Of a stretch of DNA of 5,409 nucleotides, positions 1 through 5,409 are shown piece after piece. The DNA lies in the NCBI GenBank assembly GCA_031278935.1, contig JAITJK010000087.1:1-5409 (forward strand), read 5' to 3'. Numbering within the stretch: the first letter of the stretch is position 1; every line of letters begins with the position of its first letter. The DNA comes from Spirochaetaceae bacterium (GTDB lineage: Bacteria; Spirochaetota; Spirochaetia; Treponematales; Breznakiellaceae). The notes beneath the pieces were generated by a model, which had not been told where the DNA came from, did no database searches, and saw only the letters and a list, made by a program, of their open reading frames with translations. The position numbers were made by a program, and so were the translations under genes.

Positions 1-783
1 GATTCGAGAACTGAACTTTTCGATGAGCAGTCCCCAGTGTTTACGCATATACTCAAGCTGACCGATAAGCGAGTGCGGAGAAGCCAGGGCCGGGGCCCGC
101 AGCATATCCCAGAGGTTCAGGCCCGAAGGTCCGAAGGCTGGAAGCCCGGCCAGGTGCTCCCGCAGTTCATGCACAGCCTGGGCATAGGCGGTCTTTTCCG
201 CCAAGAGGGCCTCGTCAAAAAGAAACTTGAAGGGAGAGAAGGCGGGGTTTAGGTTCGCCATAGCCAAGAGGAGCAGTTCTTCCAGGGCCATAGCGCGGCA
301 GCTTTCGGTGCCTTCAAAACCCGCAAGATAGTCCGCTACGGTAAGGCTCCCCTGGTAGACCTGCTGGGGGGGAAAGAGCTCCCCAAAGGTATGCAGCAGG
401 GTTTCGGTACCGCCTTGCCCCAGGTTTCGGCCAAGGCGCTCAAGGGCGGTATCAAACACGTCGGGCTTCACCGTTTGTCGGTACACCGCCACTACATAAT
501 GAAGGATTTCATCAATGAGGCCCATAATGTTGAGCTGTCCCGGCTTCACTCGCTGCTCCGGCTGGTCAATTTGGGCGTTGAGCTTGGCCGCCAGGTCCCG
601 GACTTGCCGGAAATCCGCCAGCACCACATTCCCCCTCAGGGAGAACAGGGTATGATCCAAGGCGCACCGTTCCCGCAGTACCCGGTTAATATGGAATTCT
701 TTGATCCCCGCAAGGTCTAGGCTTCCGGGATGCCGCGAGCTTTCCGGTTCGAGGCGCGTAAGACGAATAGCTAAAGCGGTCAT
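1..783 (-). CDS. Large alpha-amylase-family (GH13-like) protein, N-terminal part only, truncated by window edge
   Basis: An open frame starts at ATG 783-781 and runs without a stop for 261 codons to the left edge, so the 3' end is missing. Its start overlaps the stop of the glucanotransferase gene (ATGA, 4 bases), and an AAGGGG ribosome-binding site lies 8 bases upstream inside that gene. This implies translational coupling. The visible part has no signal peptide or membrane segment and is rich in helix-forming stretches: LDHTLFSLRGNVVLADF (residues 42-58), LNIMGLIDEILHYVV (84-98), MANLNPAFSPF (175-185) and LIGQLEYMRKHW (239-250). From memory, these resemble the conserved N-terminal extension of alpha-amylase-family proteins of roughly 1,100-1,200 residues found in treponemes and Chloroflexi. 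No GH13 catalytic motif lies in the window, so the enzymatic function is inferred from this resemblance and from the neighbouring alpha-glucan enzyme. That the gene is real is near certain; the product name is less so. Confidence 0.68.
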   Translation of the reverse strand, partial: MTALAIRLTRLEPESSRHPGSLDLAGIKEFHINRVLRERCALDHTLFSLRGNVVLADFRQVRDLAAKLNAQIDQPEQRVKPGQLNIMGLIDEILHYVVAVYRQTVKPDVFDTALERLGRNLGQGGTETLLHTFGELFPPQQVYQGSLTVADYLAGFEGTESCRAMALEELLLLAMANLNPAFSPFKFLFDEALLAEKTAYAQAVHELREHLAGLPAFGPSGLNLWDMLRAPALASPHSLIGQLEYMRKHWGLLIEKFSSRI

Positions 784-2831
784 TGGTTTTTCCCCTTGGT
801 TTTGTCATTTTTCCCCTCCGGGGCAATGGTACTGAGCTCCCGCACGGACCGGACCAGGGTATGATCCAAGGCGATTTCTGGTATAGTTGCCGGAAGCCGA
901 TAGGTCCAGTTGAACTCATCCACCTTGCCCGGTACGTTGATCCGCTCCCGGGCCGGGTCTGGGGCGTACCACCGAGGGGAAAGATGCAGGAGGTCCTGAA
1001 TTTGGAAGACCCGGAACCGGGAGGCGGCGCTGGCGATCTTGGAAAGGATGATCTTGGCGGTAGCAGGGTTATAGATGGCCGGGAAATCCCCCTCCGCGCC
1101 GATGAAGGCGGCGAACTGTTGCTGATCCGCCTCGGTTTCCCACCATTCCCGGAGGGTAGAGCTGTCATGTACCGCCGGGGTACATACGCTTAGAGAAGGG
1201 TACTCTGCCAAGGGCAAGTAAGGTTCCCCGGGCTCGTCCCAGTTGCGGGACCAGCGGATCACCCGAAGCCCCAGGATTTTGAGCTTTGTCAGCACTCGGG
1301 GCACGCATTCGGGCACGGCCCCCAGGTCTTCCGCGCAGGGCAGCATGATCGAGGATTCCCGGAGCATGGCTAGGAGCTTCTTGCCCTGCCGTTCCCAGGT
1401 CTGCTCCGAGTCTCGTTGGTTTTGCTCCACCAGGGCGTCCAGGCGCTGCCGTTCCTCCCAAGAGAGCGAGGCGTAGGCCCGGGAGTTCCGGTAATACCAC
1501 ACCGGGGAGTATTTGCCCTTGGCATATTCCAGGAAGATTCGGTTATCCCAAGCCGCCAAGAGATAGGCCTTAGCCGCAGGGTGCACTTCCAGGGCTTCGA
1601 TGTCTTTTTCCCCTCGGATAGTTTCCTTGAAGAGCCACAGGTGCTCGTCCCCTATCCGATCCAGGGCCAGGGAAAAGACCCGCCCGGCCTCGGCTTCCAG
1701 GACCGAATCCCTAAGGCCTGCGTGGCGTAAACTGTTCCAAACCTCTTCGGCGGGGATATGGGGCAGGGAAATCCAGCGAATCCGCCCAGAATCAAAGCCA
1801 ATACCGCTCAAATCCCGGGACGTAAGGGGCGCCGCCGGTACAAAGCGGCCTAAGATCGCCGAGATATCCTCTCGCCGGGACGCCCAAATCCGAAAAAAGC
1901 CCAGTACGTGATCGATCCGGTAGGCCCGGTAGTATTTTTCCGCCACTTTAAGCCGGTTTTTCCACCAGCCATAGTCGTCTTTGGCCTGGGCCTGCCAGTT
2001 ATAGATAGGGAATCCCCAATTCTGTCCCATGGGACTGTACATATCCGGGGGCGCTCCGGCGGCAAGGTCCAGGTGAAAGTATTCGCTGTGAGCCCAGACG
2101 TCGCAAGAATCTTCATTCATCAAGATAGGGATATCCCCTTCAAGGATGAGCCCCAAGGCCTGCAAGGCCGTGGCGGCTTTACGGAACTGGATATCCAGGG
2201 CTTCCTGCACCCAGACCCAGAAAAGGTGCTGGCTCCACAAGGCGCTGTCCTTCCAAAGGTCTTGGATGTCCTCTTGAGTAACCGTCTTATACCGTTCCCA
2301 GTCTTTCCAGCTCTTTTCTCCGTTAGCTTCTTTGAGCCTACGGTAGACTGCGTACTCCTTCACCCAGGAATTTTCGTGGATCCACGTGGCCAGGGGGCCT
2401 CCGGGCCGGGCCTTTTCCGCGATAGCTGGCCCGTGGGCCTCGTAGAGGCTTCGCAGCAACTCCATTTTGACGCTGAGGATCCGGTAGTAGGGAAATCGCG
2501 GCTCGTCCCGGAAGACGTCCAGTTGAGCCTCCACTTTCTCGATAAACTTCTGGTCCTTAGCGGCCTCTGGGAGGTCCTGGATCCTCAAGTAGAGGGGGTG
2601 CAAGGCACAGGACGAGAGGGCGCAATAGGGGGAACTATCGTAACCCGTATCATTTACCGGCAGCAGTTGGATGAGGGCAAGGCCCATGTGTTTACAAAGC
2701 TCACCGAAAGCGGGTAAATCGGCGAATTCGCCGACTCCTAGGGATTGTTCGCCTCGCAAGGCTCCGACAGGGATAACTGTACCGACGAGACGCGGTTCAG
2801 GGGGGATAGGTTGTTTTTGAGCAAGGCCCAT
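780..2831 (-). CDS. malQ: 4-alpha-glucanotransferase (amylomaltase, GH77), DPE2-type
   Basis: This 683-residue cytoplasmic enzyme should transfer alpha-1,4-glucan segments between maltodextrins, releasing glucose, in maltose/glycogen metabolism. The catalytic domain starts almost at the N-terminus: SLGVGEFADL (30-39) and LLPVNDTGYDSSPY (56-69) are GH77 substrate-site motifs. The nucleophile is D307 in YRIDHVLGFFRIW, the acid/base is E501 in CAEDLG, and the third acid is D556 in HDSSTLREWW; NVPG (632-635) and NW (641-642) close the domain. D307 and E501 are 194 residues apart, against about 47 in short bacterial amylomaltases such as those of Thermus aquaticus and E. coli. This indicates the extra insertion known from plant DPE2. 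Unlike DPE2, it has no N-terminal CBM20 starch-binding domains. The start at ATG 2831 is supported by AAGGAGG four bases upstream. The stop overlaps the start of the next gene. The reading frame is intact. The family call is secure; the preference for maltose and a polymeric acceptor is inferred from the DPE2-like features. Confidence 0.95.
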   Translation of the reverse strand: MGLAQKQPIPPEPRLVGTVIPVGALRGEQSLGVGEFADLPAFGELCKHMGLALIQLLPVNDTGYDSSPYCALSSCALHPLYLRIQDLPEAAKDQKFIEKVEAQLDVFRDEPRFPYYRILSVKMELLRSLYEAHGPAIAEKARPGGPLATWIHENSWVKEYAVYRRLKEANGEKSWKDWERYKTVTQEDIQDLWKDSALWSQHLFWVWVQEALDIQFRKAATALQALGLILEGDIPILMNEDSCDVWAHSEYFHLDLAAGAPPDMYSPMGQNWGFPIYNWQAQAKDDYGWWKNRLKVAEKYYRAYRIDHVLGFFRIWASRREDISAILGRFVPAAPLTSRDLSGIGFDSGRIRWISLPHIPAEEVWNSLRHAGLRDSVLEAEAGRVFSLALDRIGDEHLWLFKETIRGEKDIEALEVHPAAKAYLLAAWDNRIFLEYAKGKYSPVWYYRNSRAYASLSWEERQRLDALVEQNQRDSEQTWERQGKKLLAMLRESSIMLPCAEDLGAVPECVPRVLTKLKILGLRVIRWSRNWDEPGEPYLPLAEYPSLSVCTPAVHDSSTLREWWETEADQQQFAAFIGAEGDFPAIYNPATAKIILSKIASAASRFRVFQIQDLLHLSPRWYAPDPARERINVPGKVDEFNWTYRLPATIPEIALDHTLVRSVRELSTIAPEGKNDKTKGKNQ

Positions 2832-2835
2832 ATAG

Positions 2836-2842
2836 CCTCCTT
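2836..2842 (-). promoter_or_regulatory. Ribosome-binding site of malQ
   Basis: AAGGAGG on the minus strand lies four bases before the ATG at 2831. It is a near-complete Shine-Dalgarno sequence and fixes the malQ start. The spacing is slightly short. Confidence 0.85.
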
Positions 2843-2869
2843 GAGTATGTACTGACTTTACGTTCCCTC

Positions 2870-2898
2870 AGTATACCCCCATGTGCCTTGAGGCGTAA
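2870..2898 (-). promoter_or_regulatory. malQ: Possible sigma-70-type promoter of malQ
   Basis: The minus strand carries TATACT (2875-2870), which matches five of six bases of the -10 consensus. A weak -35 candidate, TTACGC (2898-2893), lies 17 bases upstream and matches only two of six positions. Transcription from here would give a leader of about 30 bases and leave the hairpin cluster upstream of the start point. The poor -35 makes this tentative. Confidence 0.25.
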
Positions 2899-2944
2899 CC
2901 CCTGACGCGCCGCCACCTGCGGTGGAGACATCCGCCCAGGGGTT
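2897..2944. repeat. Nested hairpin: 8-bp outer stem with 5-bp inner stem
   Basis: AACCCCTG (2897-2904) pairs perfectly with CAGGGGTT (2937-2944). Inside it, CCACC (2913-2917) pairs with GGTGG (2921-2925) around a three-base loop. The structure can form on either strand. It lies 66 bases upstream of the malQ start and has no following T-run, so it is not a classical terminator. Confidence 0.6.
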
Positions 2945-2948
2945 TAAG

Positions 2949-2962
2949 GTCCTTGAAAGGAC
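2949..2962. repeat. Small perfect hairpin
   Basis: GTCCT (2949-2953) pairs with AGGAC (2958-2962) around a four-base loop. It follows the nested hairpin after only four bases. A further weaker pairing, GGTAG (2972-2976) with CTACC (3008-3012), encloses CCTC (2986-2989) with GAGG (2995-2998). Together they make a run of structured sequence ahead of malQ. Confidence 0.5.
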
Positions 2963-3174
2963 GCGTGGTTAGGTAGCAGGGTGCGCCTCGCCAGGAGGGG
3001 ACTTGAACTACCCGGGCTTCGCTCTGAATACTATGAAAAAGCTGTCTGATATTTGCGCTGTCCTTTGAAAAATATAAGTGGTGTGATGTTAAATCAGCCA
3101 AAAGATGTTTTTGGTATTGGTATTTTTGTGGTAATGTAAGGAAACTATCTGGTTAACGAGAAACTATTGCATCG

Positions 3175-3196
3175 CCGCGACCATAAACGGTCGGGG
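3175..3196. repeat. Hairpin in AT/GC boundary
   Basis: CGACC (3178-3182) pairs with GGTCG (3189-3193) around a six-base loop. The stem extends past one G-G mismatch by CC (3175-3176) with GG (3195-3196). It abuts the dispersed-type repeat and may be part of the same element. Confidence 0.5.
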
Positions 3197-3200
3197 AGCC

Positions 3201-3276
3201 ATCGTCATTGCGAACAAAGCGAAGCAATCCAGCACCTGCGGTGGGCGGTATTGGGGCCGGTATTGCTTTGTCGCTT
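3201..3276. repeat. Imperfect inverted repeat of the dispersed 'GTCATTGCGA...GAAGCAATCC' type
   Basis: The left arm is GCGAACAAAGCGAAGCAAT (3210-3228). The reverse complement of the right arm (3262-3274) is GCGACAAAGCAAT, the same sequence minus one A and a GAAGC block. The left arm is preceded by CGTCATTG, and the arms enclose about 33 bases that include an 8-base direct repeat, CGGTATTG (3246-3253 and 3258-3265). Repeats with these words occur between genes in many unrelated bacterial genomes (general knowledge). It begins about 20 bases past the chemoreceptor stop and could act as a 3' end structure, but this is inference. Confidence 0.6.
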
Positions 3277-3296
3277 CACACCCTCACGAGAAAGGC

Positions 3297-5390
3297 TTAG
3301 AGGGTTTTCAGGCCGCTGAGTTTTTGCATGACCGATTCACCAGAGACCAGCAGGGTACGGGAGGTTTCTTCGATATTCCCGATGAGGTTTTTTATCTCCT
3401 GTAGCGCCCGCAGTACCTTGATCCCTTCGGAATTCTGTACGTCCATCGCCTCTTGTATGGAGGCCTCTTCGCTCTTTACCGTGTCAATCAGGGATACCAT
3501 CCAGTCAAATTGCTTCCGTGCATTAACTGCGGATTCTTTCGACGTGGAAATGAGCTTTTTGATGCCTTCCAAGTTGTCCGTTATGGTAACCGCATGACGG
3601 CTTGAATTGGCCGCCAGTTTCCTGATCTCTCCGGCCACCACCATAAAGCCCTTGCCTATGGTTTCCCCCGCGTGAGCCGCTTCGATTGCCGCATTCAGCC
3701 CAAGAATATTAGTTTCATCCGCAATACTCGTAATGATTCTACAGGTGTTGATGAGAAGGTTTGACTGTTCTTCTACATCGCCGATGACTTCCCCGATATT
3801 GTAAAGCCGGTTCTTGCTTTCGGTGGATGAAGCATTCAGCTCCAGCACGGTTTCCGTGTTATGAGCCAGCTTTTCATGAATGGAGCGTACGTTTTCTACC
3901 ATGCCCTCTATAGTTTCGGCAGAATGTAAAACCCGTGCTGCGGTTTCGCTTATCTGGTTTGTCAGGCACTGGATCCATTCTTTGTTGCTCTGCATTTCTT
4001 TAAGGCTATACTCGTAAACCTCGTTCAGTTTCTTCTTGAGGGTTTCATTGGCCTGTAGTTCTTTTTCGACTTCCACATAATGTCGGCAATTCAGCGGCTT
4101 GTTGAGGTTATTGATGATCGCTACCGCCATCTGTTCGCAGCTTTTATACCCACATGCCCCACAGTTAAGCAGATCCGTCGGTTTTGTTTTATGCATGACC
4201 CGATAGGTATCGCGAATGACTGCGTTGCTTGGGGTCATTACCCTGTTTTTAAAAATAGACGACCGGTCCGTATAGGATCGTTGGTATAAGGTCGCATCCC
4301 AATACCGATTGAGAATATTTTCAAGATCCTTTTGTTTTAGGAACAGTTGTCCCGAGAGAGAAGCCTGATAGTTCTTCCGCATCTCCCGGGCTCGTTGTTC
4401 CACAGAAGCTTCCACCTCGTCAAAATGCTTGTCTTGATTTAAAGTACCCGGTCCGCCGTTACAGCCCATAGAACAGCTGAGGCAATCAACGAGTTTATAA
4501 ACAGGATCGTTGCTGGATTTAATGGTATCCCCAAGATGGGCAAGGTAGGGGTAGACGTCATGTATCCCTTCAATCTTGCGCGTATAATTGATAACTTCCT
4601 TGTCGTACCGCTGTATGGTCCGCATAAGTCCACCGGGACTGGAAAAACACACCGCCCGTTCTGCCGGAGGATTGTCGTAGTCTACTGCAGCATAGGTATT
4701 TAGGGCCTTACCTGAGGCGTCGAGGTAATCCTTGAGGGATCGAAAGGTTACGTTATAATCCCCGATGCGCACCGCGTCAAATTCTCGGCGCTTGGAATAA
4801 CAAGGGCTTATGACTGCAATCCGATGGTTTTTATACTCAGGATAGTAGCGCCTGATCATTTTCATGGTATGAACCATGGGACTGTCCACGGGCGCGAGGT
4901 AGGGAAGCAGTTCCGGACGGTACATTTCAATGAAAGACACCAAGGTTGAACAGGGCTGGGCTATGACCACTTTGGGATTTTGGGTTTTTATATAATGAAG
5001 GTAGGACTTGACCGTAAGTTCCGCGCCAAAACTTACGTCGAACACCGCTTTAACCCCCGCACCGAAGGATTTAAGAAAGCCGTTGATATTTAAATACGTA
5101 TCTTGAAAACTAGCAGCAATAGCCGGCGCTACGATAGCAACCATGTCGACGCCTTTTTCAAGATCTTCTTTAAAGGCCGTAAAATCATCAAGGCCGATAC
5201 GGGCGCCGTGGGTACATGCTTTGATGCATTCGCCGCAGCCGATACACAATTCCGGATGATGGTCTACTATGGATGCGGAACCATTGTTGCACATTTTAAC
5301 CGGGCAAACCATGATACACCGATGACAATTAACACACTTTTCCGGCGCCACATGAATAATCTGACGCCATGTGTTCTGTTCTTTCGCCAT
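3297..5390 (-). CDS. Cytoplasmic chemoreceptor with [FeFe]-hydrogenase-like sensor module
   Basis: This 697-residue protein probably senses H2 or redox state and signals to CheA/CheW. Two ferredoxin motifs (C19/C22/C25/C29 and C49/C52/C55/C59) bind [4Fe-4S] clusters. An [FeFe]-hydrogenase domain follows, keeping all four H-cluster cysteines: C147 in QPCSTLV, C197 in SPCYSKRRE, and C306 and C310 in CLSCSMGCNGG. The proton-relay cysteine that precedes the first ligand in catalytic enzymes is Pro146, and the Met of the MPC motif is Ser195, as in sensory hydrogenases. A third Fe-S module has C410, C413, C418 and C435. From about 440 to the end runs a coiled coil with the receptor tip ADETNILGLNAAIEAAHAGE (557-576) and GKGFMVVAGEIRKLA (579-593). 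There is no signal peptide, membrane segment, HAMP or PAS domain. A GTG in frame at 5405 is rejected as the start: ATG 5390 has AGGAG six bases upstream, and the GTG would precede that site. The domains are clear; the ligand is inferred. Confidence 0.93.
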   Translation of the reverse strand: MAKEQNTWRQIIHVAPEKCVNCHRCIMVCPVKMCNNGSASIVDHHPELCIGCGECIKACTHGARIGLDDFTAFKEDLEKGVDMVAIVAPAIAASFQDTYLNINGFLKSFGAGVKAVFDVSFGAELTVKSYLHYIKTQNPKVVIAQPCSTLVSFIEMYRPELLPYLAPVDSPMVHTMKMIRRYYPEYKNHRIAVISPCYSKRREFDAVRIGDYNVTFRSLKDYLDASGKALNTYAAVDYDNPPAERAVCFSSPGGLMRTIQRYDKEVINYTRKIEGIHDVYPYLAHLGDTIKSSNDPVYKLVDCLSCSMGCNGGPGTLNQDKHFDEVEASVEQRAREMRKNYQASLSGQLFLKQKDLENILNRYWDATLYQRSYTDRSSIFKNRVMTPSNAVIRDTYRVMHKTKPTDLLNCGACGYKSCEQMAVAIINNLNKPLNCRHYVEVEKELQANETLKKKLNEVYEYSLKEMQSNKEWIQCLTNQISETAARVLHSAETIEGMVENVRSIHEKLAHNTETVLELNASSTESKNRLYNIGEVIGDVEEQSNLLINTCRIITSIADETNILGLNAAIEAAHAGETIGKGFMVVAGEIRKLAANSSRHAVTITDNLEGIKKLISTSKESAVNARKQFDWMVSLIDTVKSEEASIQEAMDVQNSEGIKVLRALQEIKNLIGNIEETSRTLLVSGESVMQKLSGLKTL

Positions 5391-5396
5391 AATTAA

Positions 5397-5401
5397 CTCC
5401 T
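5397..5401 (-). promoter_or_regulatory. Ribosome-binding site of the chemoreceptor gene
   Basis: AGGAG on the minus strand lies six bases before ATG 5390. It decides between that ATG and the in-frame GTG at 5405, which has no visible site of its own inside the window. The promoter lies beyond the right edge. Confidence 0.8.
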
Positions 5402-5409
5402 GCACAATG

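Larger units (their letters stand above)
2843..3296. other. Intergenic region between the chemoreceptor and malQ, no convincing gene
   Basis: This stretch of about 450 bases splits in two. The malQ-proximal part (about 2880-3015) is GC-rich and full of short inverted repeats. The middle (about 3040-3170) is AT-rich with short direct repeats: TTGGTA twice at 3111-3122, and GAAACTAT at 3141-3148 and again at 3160-3167. Next to the chemoreceptor stop lies a dispersed-type inverted repeat. The longest open frame in the gap (77 codons, minus strand, TTG start, no ribosome-binding site) is not credible as a gene. I see no clear intrinsic terminator for the chemoreceptor gene; the inverted repeat is the only candidate and lacks a T-run. 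Confidence 0.8.

Noticed and set aside
686..1168. Minus-strand open frame of 160 codons overlapping malQ and the next gene
   Set aside because: It is a frame-shifted shadow crossing the gene junction, with low-complexity Pro/Ser/Arg-rich sequence.
1908..2717. Plus-strand open frame of 269 codons
   Set aside because: It lies wholly inside malQ on the opposite strand. The malQ frame carries all family motifs, and this translation has no recognisable domain.
2991..3013. GTTCAAGTC on the minus strand resembling a tRNA T-loop
   Set aside because: The flanking bases do not form the five-base-pair T stem, and no matching acceptor or anticodon arm lies upstream.
2868..3101. Minus-strand open frame of 77 codons in the intergenic region
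   Set aside because: It starts with TTG, has no ribosome-binding site, spans the hairpin cluster, and its Arg/His-rich translation resembles no family I know.
3071..3101. TTGGCT and TATATT on the minus strand as a promoter pair
   Set aside because: The spacing is 19 bases and the -35 matches only four of six positions. In an AT-rich stretch this is expected by chance.
3141..3167. GAAACTAT direct repeat as a possible target-site duplication
   Set aside because: Only 11 bases separate the copies, too few for an inserted element, and there are no inverted ends between them.
5391..5405. GTG at 5405 as start of the chemoreceptor gene
   Set aside because: The good AGGAG site lies downstream of this GTG and is correctly spaced for the ATG at 5390.

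Overview
The window reads as part of a fermentative anaerobic bacterium's chromosome. It carries three protein-coding genes, all on the minus strand, so transcription runs from high to low coordinates. The best guess is a spirochaete of the Treponema type. This rests on the combination of a cytoplasmic chemoreceptor fused to an [FeFe]-hydrogenase-like module, a DPE2-type 4-alpha-glucanotransferase, and the N-terminal region of a very large alpha-amylase-family protein. It is an inference from gene content, not proof.

Region by region, in the direction of transcription: (1) 5390-3297 encodes a 697-residue soluble protein. In order it has two [4Fe-4S] ferredoxin clusters, an H-cluster-type hydrogenase domain of the sensory kind, a third Fe-S module, and a long coiled coil carrying the conserved chemoreceptor signalling tip. 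It has no membrane segment. The simplest reading is a cytoplasmic H2 or redox sensor that talks to CheA/CheW. (2) 3296-2843 is a gap of about 450 bases without a convincing gene. It is not featureless. It holds an imperfect inverted repeat resembling widely dispersed bacterial 'CGTCATTGCGA...GAAGCAATCC' elements, a separate hairpin, and a cluster of consecutive hairpins just before the next gene. A 12-base sequence is shared by the two structured parts. (3) 2831-780 encodes a 683-residue GH77 4-alpha-glucanotransferase (amylomaltase/MalQ family). It has all three catalytic acids and a large insertion between the first two, as in plant DPE2. (4) 783-1 begins a third gene through an ATGA overlap with the stop of the second and runs off the left edge. 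Its 261 visible residues resemble the N-terminal extension of large GH13 alpha-amylase-family proteins.

Functionally, genes 3 and 4 look like a translationally coupled alpha-glucan (maltodextrin/glycogen) metabolism pair. The chemoreceptor upstream is probably a separate transcription unit. No tRNA, rRNA, CRISPR array, transposase or clear intrinsic terminator was found.
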